Below, in pieces: positions 6,973-12,195 of a stretch of DNA of 12,195 nucleotides (the stretch's first letter is position 1; every line of letters starts with the position of its first letter). The DNA is from an uncultured Nitrospira sp. (GTDB taxonomy: Bacteria; Nitrospirota; Nitrospiria; Nitrospirales; Nitrospiraceae). A program made the position numbers and the translations under genes. Where the stretch lies: assembly GCA_946479785.1 (NCBI GenBank), contig CAMLHQ010000091.1:1-12195 (forward strand), written 5' to 3'. The notes below the pieces were generated by a model, which worked only from the letters and a program-made list of their open reading frames with translations, did no database searches and was not told the DNA's origin.

Positions 6973-7617
6973 GTGCTAAGACACATTCTCGTACTCGTCG
7001 CACTTCTTCTCTTACTCTTTTCCCAAACCTCCATTCCAAGCTACGCGATCGATTACATTGAATTACCCATACTGGCTGCTGTCCGTCAGAACAATCTTGG
7101 CGCATTTGAAATCATGTTGATGGGGTGGGACAGGAGGTCCGATCCCAATCCTGTTCAACTTCAATGGATCCTCGGAGGTGTTCGGTACGGCAAATCCCAT
7201 CTCGGATCAATGGCGCAAGCTTTCGATTACGCCGTAGAACGTACGCCTTCCGTCTCCCATACCGGGACAGTGTCCGTCCAAGGCGTCACCTACCGACCGA
7301 CCGGCAGTGACGGCCCAAGCGCAGGAGCCGCCATGACCGTGGGATTCATTGCCATGTTCAAGGGAGATCGCGTTCAACGTGGCACGGCATTAACCGGTAC
7401 AATTGAGCCGGACGGCCATATCGGGTGGGTCGGCGGCATCCCGGACAAGATCCGCGCGGCGAAGCGGGAGGGTTATCACACGGTACTGGTGCCGCGCGGA
7501 CAAGTCCACACTGCTCAATGGAATCTGGTCGAACTCGGCTTCCAATTGAATATCACCGTCAAAGAAGTCGACACGGTCGATGAAGCGTATCAGATTATGA
7601 CCGGCAGTCCTATTTAG
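6973..7617 (+). CDS. Exported stand-alone Lon-type (S16) protease domain
   Basis: 214 residues starting at GTG; an in-frame TGA at 6964 leaves no room for a longer protein. Residues 1-25 form a signal peptide (MLRHILVLVALLLLLF...SYA), so the protein is predicted to cross the inner membrane. The remainder is a Lon proteolytic domain: SDGPSAGAAMTV (112-123) carries the expected catalytic Ser116, and GTALTGTIEPDGHIGWVGGI (137-156) followed by PDKIRAAKREGYHTVLVP aligns with the Lon segment whose Lys is the catalytic base, here Lys159. The AAA+ ATPase and substrate-binding domains of true Lon are absent. Free-standing S16 domains occur elsewhere, for example the PDZ-S16 proteins of Firmicutes, but no PDZ is seen here. 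A role in periplasmic proteolysis without ATP is inferred. The ribosome-binding site is weak. The gene is divergent from the pentapeptide-repeat gene across a 135-nt shared region. Confidence 0.87.
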   Translation: MLRHILVLVALLLLLFSQTSIPSYAIDYIELPILAAVRQNNLGAFEIMLMGWDRRSDPNPVQLQWILGGVRYGKSHLGSMAQAFDYAVERTPSVSHTGTVSVQGVTYRPTGSDGPSAGAAMTVGFIAMFKGDRVQRGTALTGTIEPDGHIGWVGGIPDKIRAAKREGYHTVLVPRGQVHTAQWNLVELGFQLNITVKEVDTVDEAYQIMTGSPI

Positions 7618-7628
7618 GCAGAATGTTG

Positions 7629-7650
7629 AGAGAGCCTAGCCCTGCTCTCT
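7629..7650. terminator. Small hairpin between convergent genes, possible weak terminator
   Basis: AGAGAGC (7629-7635) and GCTCTCT (7644-7650) form a perfect 7-bp stem with an 8-nt loop. It lies just past the stop of the S16 gene and across the stop codon of the converging hypothetical gene. Neither side has a proper T-run (TTCCCTC on the plus side), so termination would be weak or factor-assisted. Confidence 0.3.
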
Positions 7651-8097
7651 TCCCTCGGCAATTCCCTTCTCAATGGCCTCGTACTCCTCTTGTGTGAGGC
7701 GGTGCATGCCCAGGGCAAGTCTCCGGGTCAACTCTGCCTGATCCGGAATATTGAGCACCCGCAACAATAACGCCTGGCTCGCATGGGGCGACCAGGTCCA
7801 TCGTCTGATATCGTCGATCCGCACGAACCCGTAGCGCGCCTCGGTTCGCAACTCGTCCTTTAGAAATTCGTCCAACATGGAAAAGTCCTGTGCCGGAGGC
7901 ACGATGGTAAATTCAGCGCAAAGACCGACCTTCAAAACATAGACGAAGCCTCGCGACCGCGGTTCCAGATAGCTCTGCAAGTTGGTGCGAATCAGCGACG
8001 TGCAGAGTCCCCAGAGCCGATGCGAAAGCTGCAGTTCTGCGCTTTCTTCGGAAGTCCGCTCACGTAATGGTGCCGCGATAAACAGAAAGTGATTCAC
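7636..8097 (-). CDS. Hypothetical protein, 153 residues
   Basis: I do not recognise this family. The start is GTG at 8097, supported by AAGG eight bases upstream, and the first residues are MNHFLFIAAPLRER. There is no signal peptide; the N-terminal hydrophobic patch is too short. The sequence reads like a folded mixed alpha/beta domain of the cytoplasm: RGFVYVLKVG and AEFTIVPPA look like adjacent beta-strands (about 49-70), followed by helical DEFLKDELRTEARYGFVRIDDI, a Trp-containing stretch RRWTWSPHASQALLLRVL, and a C-terminal charged helix RLTQEEYEAIEKGIAEGREQG. It converges with the S16 protease gene, with 18 nt between the stops. Upstream, 107 nt separate it from the histone-like gene on the same strand. 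Coding character is reasonable (good ribosome-binding site, no better competing frame), but function is unknown. Confidence 0.72.
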   Translation of the reverse strand: MNHFLFIAAPLRERTSEESAELQLSHRLWGLCTSLIRTNLQSYLEPRSRGFVYVLKVGLCAEFTIVPPAQDFSMLDEFLKDELRTEARYGFVRIDDIRRWTWSPHASQALLLRVLNIPDQAELTRRLALGMHRLTQEEYEAIEKGIAEGREQG

Positions 8098-8204
8098 GAA
8101 ACTAACCTTGGCATCTTCAGCCTGGCAGGACAGCAGGCAGGAATGAACGTTTGGGCTGAGGCTGGCAAGCTGCTGACCGCTTCGCCCGTTGAGGCCAAAG
8201 ACGA

Positions 8205-8639
8205 TCAGTGACGATAGTCGTCAGAATCGTCGATGAGGTCGTCGGATTTTTCGAGATAGTCGACGTCTTCTTCATCATCATCAAGCGCGAGCTCTTCCTC
8301 CATCTCCTCTTCTATCTCGCCCTCGCTGCTGATGTCGATCTCTTCGTCAGCCATCTCTTCATCGTCCAGATCGGGCTCCTTCGGCATAATGGCAGGAGCC
8401 GCCTTGGATAATGTCGTCTTCTTGGGCTCCTCATCGAGCCCGGCCTTCTTCTCAGGTGCCGGTCTCGCTGGTGTAGATCCCCCACCGGCTTTTTTCTTAA
8501 GGGCGGCCTTCGCCTTGCCTGCCGCCTGTTTCTTCGCCGGCTTCTTGGCCGCCGATTTCTTCGCCACCTTTTTTACAGATCCTTTGGCCTTTGTCTTGGC
8601 GGATCGCTTCTTCGCCGGCCGCTTCTTCGTCTTCGCCAT
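8205..8639 (-). CDS. Histone H1-like protein with basic N-half and acidic C-half
   Basis: 144 residues. Residues 1-50 are almost only Lys, Ala, Pro and Ser, with 23 Lys/Arg in 50, in KKxAKK-type repeats like eukaryotic H1 tails and bacterial H1-like proteins. Residues 51-87 are a Pro/Ala/Lys linker (AGGGSTPARPAPEKK). Residues 88-144 hold 32 Asp/Glu in 57 (EEEMEEELALDDDEEDVDYLE), ending DSDDYRH. No folded domain or AT-hook is visible, so the protein is probably disordered, with the basic half binding DNA or RNA and the acidic half a self-mask or chaperone-like tail; this is inference from composition. The start is the ATG at 8639, not the longer frame reaching 8789: AGGAGG lies nine bases before the ATG, and the lysine-rich composition begins exactly there. 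A perfect hairpin abuts this ribosome-binding site. Confidence 0.85.
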   Translation of the reverse strand: MAKTKKRPAKKRSAKTKAKGSVKKVAKKSAAKKPAKKQAAGKAKAALKKKAGGGSTPARPAPEKKAGLDEEPKKTTLSKAAPAIMPKEPDLDDEEMADEEIDISSEGEIEEEMEEELALDDDEEDVDYLEKSDDLIDDSDDYRH

Positions 8640-8653
8640 CGATTCTCTCCTCC

Positions 8654-8675
8654 TCATCCACAAACAGGTGGATGA
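8654..8675 (-). promoter_or_regulatory. Leader hairpin touching the Shine-Dalgarno of the histone-like gene
   Basis: In the mRNA sense, TCATCCAC (8675-8668), a six-base loop CTGTTT and GTGGATGA (8661-8654) form a perfect 8-bp stem. Its 3' base is the first base of the AGGAGG ribosome-binding site (8654-8649). Such placement can modulate ribosome access or mark a protein-binding operator in RNA; no riboswitch class is recognised. Confidence 0.5.
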
Positions 8676-8807
8676 TTGTTTCGGCCACCATCTAGCATGA
8701 ACATACGGAGTCTTGCAACGGGCCCCACTAGGATCTTCACCTGACCAACGTCGAAGCGGCTTCTGGGTCTTAAGCCCGCGAGGAGTCAATCGTTTTCGTC
8801 CGCCTGC

Positions 8808-9812
8808 TCACGGACTGACCCACACGGTGATCGCGGCCGGACGACTCTCCGCTCCTTTCACCACATCCGGCCCTGCCATATCCGTCACGGTCAACATGAA
8901 TTGATATCGCTTGGGCTCCGATACCTTCGGGGCCATGAAACTCGCTTTCACTTCATTCACATTGATCAAAGGCACCCGATGTCCACGGATCTGCTTCCAT
9001 TCATACCGCAAAGGATCCCCGTCAGGATCGCGGCTGCGCATCCCGTCGAGCACCACAAGACTTCCGGATTTGACGTGCAATTCGTTCTCAACTTGTGCGA
9101 TCGGTGCGCGGTTCGGAGTCGGATCGGCAGCGACCACCACATCCAGACTTCCGACCTTGCCCCGATTTTCAACCACCACCTGCGCTTTGCCGTTTCCCGT
9201 GACCTGTGCCACCCCTGCTGCATCGATCGACAGTACCCCGTCCTCGGACGAGCGAAAGCGGCTTCCGGCATCCAGCCCCGTGAGCGGACGGACGACTCCA
9301 TCCTGAAATTGTCCCAGGACCGGAAGTTCGACCAGTTTTCCGATCGTATTCAACCGCCAAGGTTTTTCTGTCGCGAATTCAATTGTCATCAACGGCACGG
9401 CCGGCTCTACTCTGACCAGCACTTCGTCGAAGTCTTCGTAACTATCCAGACGGCCTCGCGTCACTTCTCCGACCGCCAGCAACCGCATCGTTCCAATCGC
9501 CTCCTTGGGTATTTGTACTGTTCCTGAGAACGGCACTCCACCATCCGCGACGGTCAAAACGGCCGGTGAGGCCTGATGTGACGCTAACGGTTCCTCATCA
9601 AGCCGATACCAATAGTAGCGGATGGCTCGTAGGTTGAGGTCTTTCCCCACCTCCACCGACACGGGGACGGACTCGCCCGACCGCAACTGGGCCCCTGAAA
9701 CGGGCAGGGTTAAGGTGAAGGCCCACGAAGGGTATTGAAGCGGGCCGCCAGGAAGCCAGAACAAGATAATGATAGGGCCGACTCGACACAGACGGTGGAA
9801 TAACTGGTCCAT
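8808..9812 (-). CDS. Secreted protein with Ig-like, BIG2-like and PKD-like domains
   Basis: 334 residues. The signal peptide spans about 1-31 (RLCRVGPIIILFWLPGG...PSWA). Residues of about 32-140 form an Ig-like beta domain (LTLPVSGAQLRSGESVPVSV...). Residues of about 143-228 resemble BIG2, with the hallmark FRSSEDGVLSIDAAGVAQVTGNGKAQVVVEN pattern. Residues of about 235-334 resemble a PKD/cadherin-like domain (LDGMRSRDPDGDPLRYEWKQ, YQFMLTVTDMAG), where the Asp-Pro-Asp-Gly-Asp loop suggests calcium binding. No enzyme motif is seen, so a periplasmic or surface structural or adhesion role is likely. The start is the ATG at 9812 with GGGAG six bases upstream; the longer TTG at 9842 lacks a ribosome-binding site and would bury the signal peptide. 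The gene ends 168 nt upstream of the histone-like start on the same strand. Confidence 0.86.
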   Translation of the reverse strand: MDQLFHRLCRVGPIIILFWLPGGPLQYPSWAFTLTLPVSGAQLRSGESVPVSVEVGKDLNLRAIRYYWYRLDEEPLASHQASPAVLTVADGGVPFSGTVQIPKEAIGTMRLLAVGEVTRGRLDSYEDFDEVLVRVEPAVPLMTIEFATEKPWRLNTIGKLVELPVLGQFQDGVVRPLTGLDAGSRFRSSEDGVLSIDAAGVAQVTGNGKAQVVVENRGKVGSLDVVVAADPTPNRAPIAQVENELHVKSGSLVVLDGMRSRDPDGDPLRYEWKQIRGHRVPLINVNEVKASFMAPKVSEPKRYQFMLTVTDMAGPDVVKGAESRPAAITVWVSP

Positions 9813-9923
9813 GCTTCGCTCCCTTTCCGAAGTGTGAAACAAAGGTGAGAATCATACATCCGTCCCATAAGGTCAAGGCCTAAGGTCCGGCCAATTTGGG
9901 GGTACTTCCCCTGTTGACCGGCA

Positions 9924-9932
9924 TGGTAGAAT
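9924..9932 (+). promoter_or_regulatory. Candidate extended -10 promoter of the cupredoxin gene
   Basis: TGG-TAGAAT (9924-9932) fits an extended -10 (TGn plus hexamer, 5 of 6). No good -35 lies at the right distance, which extended -10 promoters tolerate. Transcription would start near 9939-9941, leaving a leader of about a dozen bases before the ATG at 9953, or none if TTG 9941 is the start. Confidence 0.33.
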
Positions 9933-9952
9933 GATTATGTTTGAAGACACGA

Positions 9953-10339
9953 ATGAACAGCACCCTTTACATACGAACGATCATCGCAGTCTTTGCCATT
10001 GGGGTACTGACAGCGTGGCCCACTGCAGCCACACCACCCTACACGGCCATTATTATCGATAGCGGATCACCCTATTTCGTGCCTAAATCGGCGACAGTCT
10101 CGACTGGTGCGCCGATCAGGTGGGAAAACCCCACACCGACGGAACACACCATTACGCACCTGGGCTGTTTGGAAGACGGCGAACCCTGCGCATTCGACTC
10201 GGGAATCGTCCTGCCGAACGATACCTACACACTCCCAGGTCTAGCCCCAGGCCGATATCAGTACCTCTGCCGCATCCATCCCATCATGCACGGTATCATC
10301 ATCGTTACCGACGCAGCACCACTGCCTTCTCGTTTATAA
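9953..10339 (+). CDS. Exported small cupredoxin (plastocyanin-like)
   Basis: 128 residues. A signal peptide spans about 1-27 (LYIRTIIAVFAIGVLTAWPTAA). The mature part is one cupredoxin barrel: PYFVPKSATVSTGAPIRWEN (40-59), TPTEHTITHLGC and PGRYQYLCRIHPIMHGIIIV (99-118). Type-1 copper ligands are all present: His65, then Cys106, His109 and Met112 in a C-x2-H-x2-M loop. It should carry one electron or bind copper in the periplasm; the redox partner is not in the window. An additional Cys pair (72 and 79) sits between the first His and the Cys loop, possibly a disulfide. The start is uncertain: ATG 9953 lacks a strong Shine-Dalgarno, and the in-frame TTG at 9941 would add four residues (MKTR). 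No cytochrome or oxidase gene flanks it; the divergent neighbour is the secreted BIG2/PKD protein, 140 nt away. Confidence 0.9.
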   Translation: MNSTLYIRTIIAVFAIGVLTAWPTAATPPYTAIIIDSGSPYFVPKSATVSTGAPIRWENPTPTEHTITHLGCLEDGEPCAFDSGIVLPNDTYTLPGLAPGRYQYLCRIHPIMHGIIIVTDAAPLPSRL

Positions 10340-10375
10340 CCTTTCCTTGTCAGCTGTGAGTGCCAAACCTGTATA

Positions 10376-10398
10376 GAGGCTGTTCAAAACAGCCCTAT
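10376..10398 (+). repeat. Left terminal inverted repeat, itself a hairpin
   Basis: Contains GGCTGTTCAAAACAGCC, a 7-bp stem (GGCTGTT/AACAGCC) with a CAA loop. It starts 36 nt after the cupredoxin stop and could act as that gene's 3' RNA end, though no T-run follows. Confidence 0.75.
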
Positions 10399-10565
10399 GC
10401 AAGGCCGCAGCAAGCGAGGCCCTGAGGCTCACTCAGTTCGGTACGTTGAAGGGCCAAGCGTTGCGAGAACGTACCTGTGGCAAACGGCACGTCCCGGGGG
10501 ATTGATTGCACAGCAATCAGTGGGAGGCTGGGTGGTAATGTTCGCCGAAAGGTGGGCGCATGAGA

Positions 10566-10588
10566 ATAGGGCTGTTTTCAACAGCCTC
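10566..10588 (-). repeat. Right terminal inverted repeat, itself a hairpin
   Basis: Contains GGCTGTTTTCAACAGCC on the plus strand, with the same 7-bp stem and a TTC loop. Relative to the left end it is inverted, with one mismatch at the loop position. It lies 66 nt before the methyltransferase start. Confidence 0.75.
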
Positions 10589-10654
10589 CTCGAGGCCTTG
10601 CGGGAAAGAACAACCCTCGTGTAGGCTTCGGCGCTCACGACTGAATTGACCACC

Positions 10655-12145
10655 ATGAAACCGGCTGTTGCTGTTCACGAGCCTCGTCTTCTTACAGGGG
10701 ACACTCTCAATCTCCTGGCCTGGCATATTCCCGATCTGGTCGCCTACCAACATCATTCTGATGAATGGTGGTTTGCCCCGCTCGATGACAATCTCCCGAT
10801 TGTGAGATTGAACCGCACCGGCCTGGAGATGCTCAAGGCGATGAATGGCCATACCACCGTCCGCGCACTGTTGGAAAAGTACGGAACAAAAGTCTGCGGG
10901 CCGGACGGCCAGCCGGGACAATGGCACTTGGAGCGCTGGGCCCTTCCAAATTTTTCCCTCTGTTACTACGGCGCCGAACCTCCTGGCGGCCATCGCCACA
11001 AGGCCAAATGGGATATGCTGCTTCAACAAATTCGTGAAGGCTGGTCCGGGCAGGAAGGATTCGAAGGCGAAGAACATCTGGAAGATTTTCATGTGCACGA
11101 ACTCAAGGATAGTGCGGAGGACGACGGCCATTTTGACTTGATCGAGACCACCGTCTCGCACCTATTCCGAGAGCCGAACGAGGCCCTCAATGGCCTGACC
11201 TACGGCAGACTGCTCATGCAAAAGCTGCGGCGACTGGGCTGGTTCAATCCGAAGCCGAACGTCATCGTCGAAGTGGGAGGCGGCCTCGGCTACGTCGCCC
11301 GCGAGCTCGGCAAGGAACTGTTGCCTTTTGAAAAACAGACCATCAAGTACTGCTCGGTCGATATCACCAAACCCTTCCTGAAGCTGCAAGTATCCCGCGC
11401 AAGATCCGGCGGCTGGCCTTGCAGCGGGGCACAGGCCAATGGCGAATGGATGCCCTTCAAGAACGACTCGGTCGACCTCGTCATCGACAATGAAAACATG
11501 GCCGACATGACGCCGGTCAAACTGACGAAGAACGAACTGTTGTCGGGAACCGGCGACACCGCCCAACATCAGGAGGCGCTGGATTGGATCAGGCGTGTGC
11601 GCCTCCCGATCGGCAACGAATTGCCGGACGACGTCATCTTCAACCTGGGCCCATTTCGCTTCGTCGCTGAGCTCTGGCGCGTGCTAAAACCGGGCGGGCG
11701 GGCGTTCCTCACAGAATTCGGGGTCGAAGAAGGTTGGCCTGCGTCGGTCAAACTGCCAGGCCACACAGAATATGAAGTCCAATACAGCCATCTACGGCAA
11801 GCCGTGCGCTGGCTAGGCTTTCAAGAGCAGTATCTGTCTTTGCCGCAGTTCCTCACGATAAAGCCGGACACAAAAGTCCTCTGCACCGGCGCCGCCTACA
11901 CGATCCAGCGGTTCTGCCAGGCGATCAATAAACCGTTCACCGTTCGCGCCTATACGGAGAACGAACTCAAGCAGACCCTCGGTGACCTGCTTCCCAAGTT
12001 TCAAGGCACGCATTATCACGACGTGGCAGACCCCGCCTGGTTCGGCCTGATCGATTTCAAGGTGTTGCTACTCGAAAAACCCGGCGGGGCTCCGAGACCG
12101 ACGTTCACCGAGAATAGAGGCTATCGTTGGTATTCGCAGCGATAA
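10655..12145 (+). CDS. PqqD-like domain fused to a class I SAM-dependent methyltransferase
   Basis: 496 residues, no signal peptide or membrane segment. Residues of about 25-105 resemble PqqD/RiPP-recognition folds: NLPIVRLNRTGLEMLKAMNG (46-65) then HTTVRALLEKYG, matching the PqqD pattern of strand, Leu-Asn-x-Thr turn, helix, Gly-x-x-Thr-Val helix. A helical segment follows (110-200). The methyltransferase fold spans about 200-360: motif I IVEVGGGLGYVARELG (204-219) for SAM, acidic residue Asp236 in CSVDITKP at the end of strand 2, GEWMPFKNDSVDLVIDNENM (263-282), and AELWRVLKPGGRAFLTEFG (338-356), the usual post-motif strand. A C-terminal region of about 135 residues is unassigned. The acceptor is unknown; a peptide or protein is suggested by the PqqD-like part, but lipid or small-molecule methylation is not excluded. 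I chose the ATG at 10655; the TTG at 10646 adds three residues. Neither has a good ribosome-binding site. Confidence 0.85.
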   Translation: MKPAVAVHEPRLLTGDTLNLLAWHIPDLVAYQHHSDEWWFAPLDDNLPIVRLNRTGLEMLKAMNGHTTVRALLEKYGTKVCGPDGQPGQWHLERWALPNFSLCYYGAEPPGGHRHKAKWDMLLQQIREGWSGQEGFEGEEHLEDFHVHELKDSAEDDGHFDLIETTVSHLFREPNEALNGLTYGRLLMQKLRRLGWFNPKPNVIVEVGGGLGYVARELGKELLPFEKQTIKYCSVDITKPFLKLQVSRARSGGWPCSGAQANGEWMPFKNDSVDLVIDNENMADMTPVKLTKNELLSGTGDTAQHQEALDWIRRVRLPIGNELPDDVIFNLGPFRFVAELWRVLKPGGRAFLTEFGVEEGWPASVKLPGHTEYEVQYSHLRQAVRWLGFQEQYLSLPQFLTIKPDTKVLCTGAAYTIQRFCQAINKPFTVRAYTENELKQTLGDLLPKFQGTHYHDVADPAWFGLIDFKVLLLEKPGGAPRPTFTENRGYRWYSQR

Positions 12146-12195
12146 TGCCGAGCGGCGGCCCTTCTTGCTCGTCCAACGCGCACGCCAGACCAATC
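12105..12195 (-). CDS. Possible C-terminus of a convergent gene (very tentative)
   Basis: From the right edge the minus strand is open for 29 codons to a TGA at 12107-12105 and reads plausibly as protein (for example LDEQEGPPLGIIAANTND) with GC-rich third positions. It would overlap the last 41 nt of the methyltransferase gene tail to tail. A plus-strand ATG overlapping the methyltransferase stop (TAATG at 12143-12147) is the competing reading. Too short to decide. Confidence 0.25.
   Translation of the reverse strand, partial: IGLACALDEQEGPPLGIIAANTNDSLYSR

Larger units (their letters stand above)
10376..10588. repeat. Palindromic MITE-like intergenic element with 23-bp terminal inverted repeats
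   Basis: The 315-nt gap 10340-10654 has no convincing gene; most of it is this 213-nt element. The ends (10376-10398 and 10566-10588) are inverted copies matching at 22 of 23 positions. Inside, GGTACGTT (10440-10447) pairs with AACGTACC (10468-10475), CTGAG and CTCAG flank 10422-10436, and TGATTGC (10503-10509) pairs with GCAATCA (10513-10519). It encodes no transposase, and I see no clear target duplication. From memory, similar sequences with ...CAAGGCCGCAGC... and ...GCGAGAACG... cores recur in Nitrospira genomes; this is unverified. A 75-codon open frame across it (10397-10624) has no protein character. Confidence 0.75.

Noticed and set aside
8332..8700. 122-codon plus-strand frame with hydrophobic Phe/Ala-rich stretches
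   Set aside because: It is the complement of the Lys/Ala-rich histone-like gene. Lys codons read in antisense give Phe and Leu, which mimics membrane segments.
8640..8789. N-terminal extension of the histone-like protein
   Set aside because: The extra 50 residues differ sharply in composition, and an AGGAGG ribosome-binding site precedes the internal ATG at 8639.
10397..10624. 75-codon plus-strand frame, considered as a possible precursor peptide for the PqqD-methyltransferase
   Set aside because: It lies almost wholly within the palindromic repeat element and begins within its left terminal repeat. It has no ribosome-binding site and no leader/core character.
10517..11161. 214-codon minus-strand frame
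   Set aside because: It overlaps the methyltransferase gene in antisense and extends into the repeat element; no family resemblance.
1..12195. Search for CRISPR arrays, phage or IS transposase genes
   Set aside because: No regularly spaced direct repeats and no transposase, integrase or phage structural motifs were seen. The only mobile-like feature is the non-coding element at 10376-10588.

Overview
The window looks like ordinary chromosome from a moderately GC-rich, Gram-negative-type bacterium. A member of the Nitrospirota (Nitrospira-like) is my best inference. It rests on the style of the NHL-propeller protein, on secreted small proteins with classical signal peptides, and on a palindromic intergenic repeat resembling ones I associate with Nitrospira genomes. 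No marker gene proves this.

Left part, all on the minus strand (1-5710). It holds the first 282 codons of guaB (IMP dehydrogenase, running off the left edge). Upstream of it, 37 nt away, is a 988-residue protein made of two six-bladed NHL propellers joined by FN3/Ig-like modules. Beyond a 264-nt gap lies the condensin pair scpA-scpB, translationally coupled, with the scpB ribosome-binding site lying inside the last codons of scpA. guaB and scpAB are housekeeping genes for GTP synthesis and chromosome condensation.

Middle part (5782-9812). A membrane-anchored pentapeptide-repeat protein (minus) is divergent from a small exported protein (plus) that carries only the proteolytic domain of Lon (S16, Ser/Lys dyad, no ATPase). 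Then, on the minus strand, come an unrecognised 153-residue protein, a 144-residue histone-H1-like protein with a lysine-rich first half and a very acidic second half (a hairpin sits directly in front of its ribosome-binding site), and a secreted Ig-like/BIG2/PKD-type protein.

Right part (9953-12195), plus strand. A small exported cupredoxin with a complete type-1 copper site comes first. It is followed by a 315-nt gene-free stretch occupied by a 213-nt element with 23-bp terminal inverted repeats (22/23), each of which is itself a hairpin. Last is a 496-residue protein with a PqqD-like N-terminus (possible RiPP-recognition fold) fused to a class I SAM methyltransferase. A possible convergent gene end lies at the right edge.

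Apart from scpAB, the genes do not form an obvious single pathway. The points most worth following are the exported ATPase-less Lon domain, the PqqD-methyltransferase fusion, the bipolar histone-like protein with its leader hairpin, the structured repeat element, and two start codons placed exactly 7 nt after a good -10 hexamer (candidate leaderless mRNAs).
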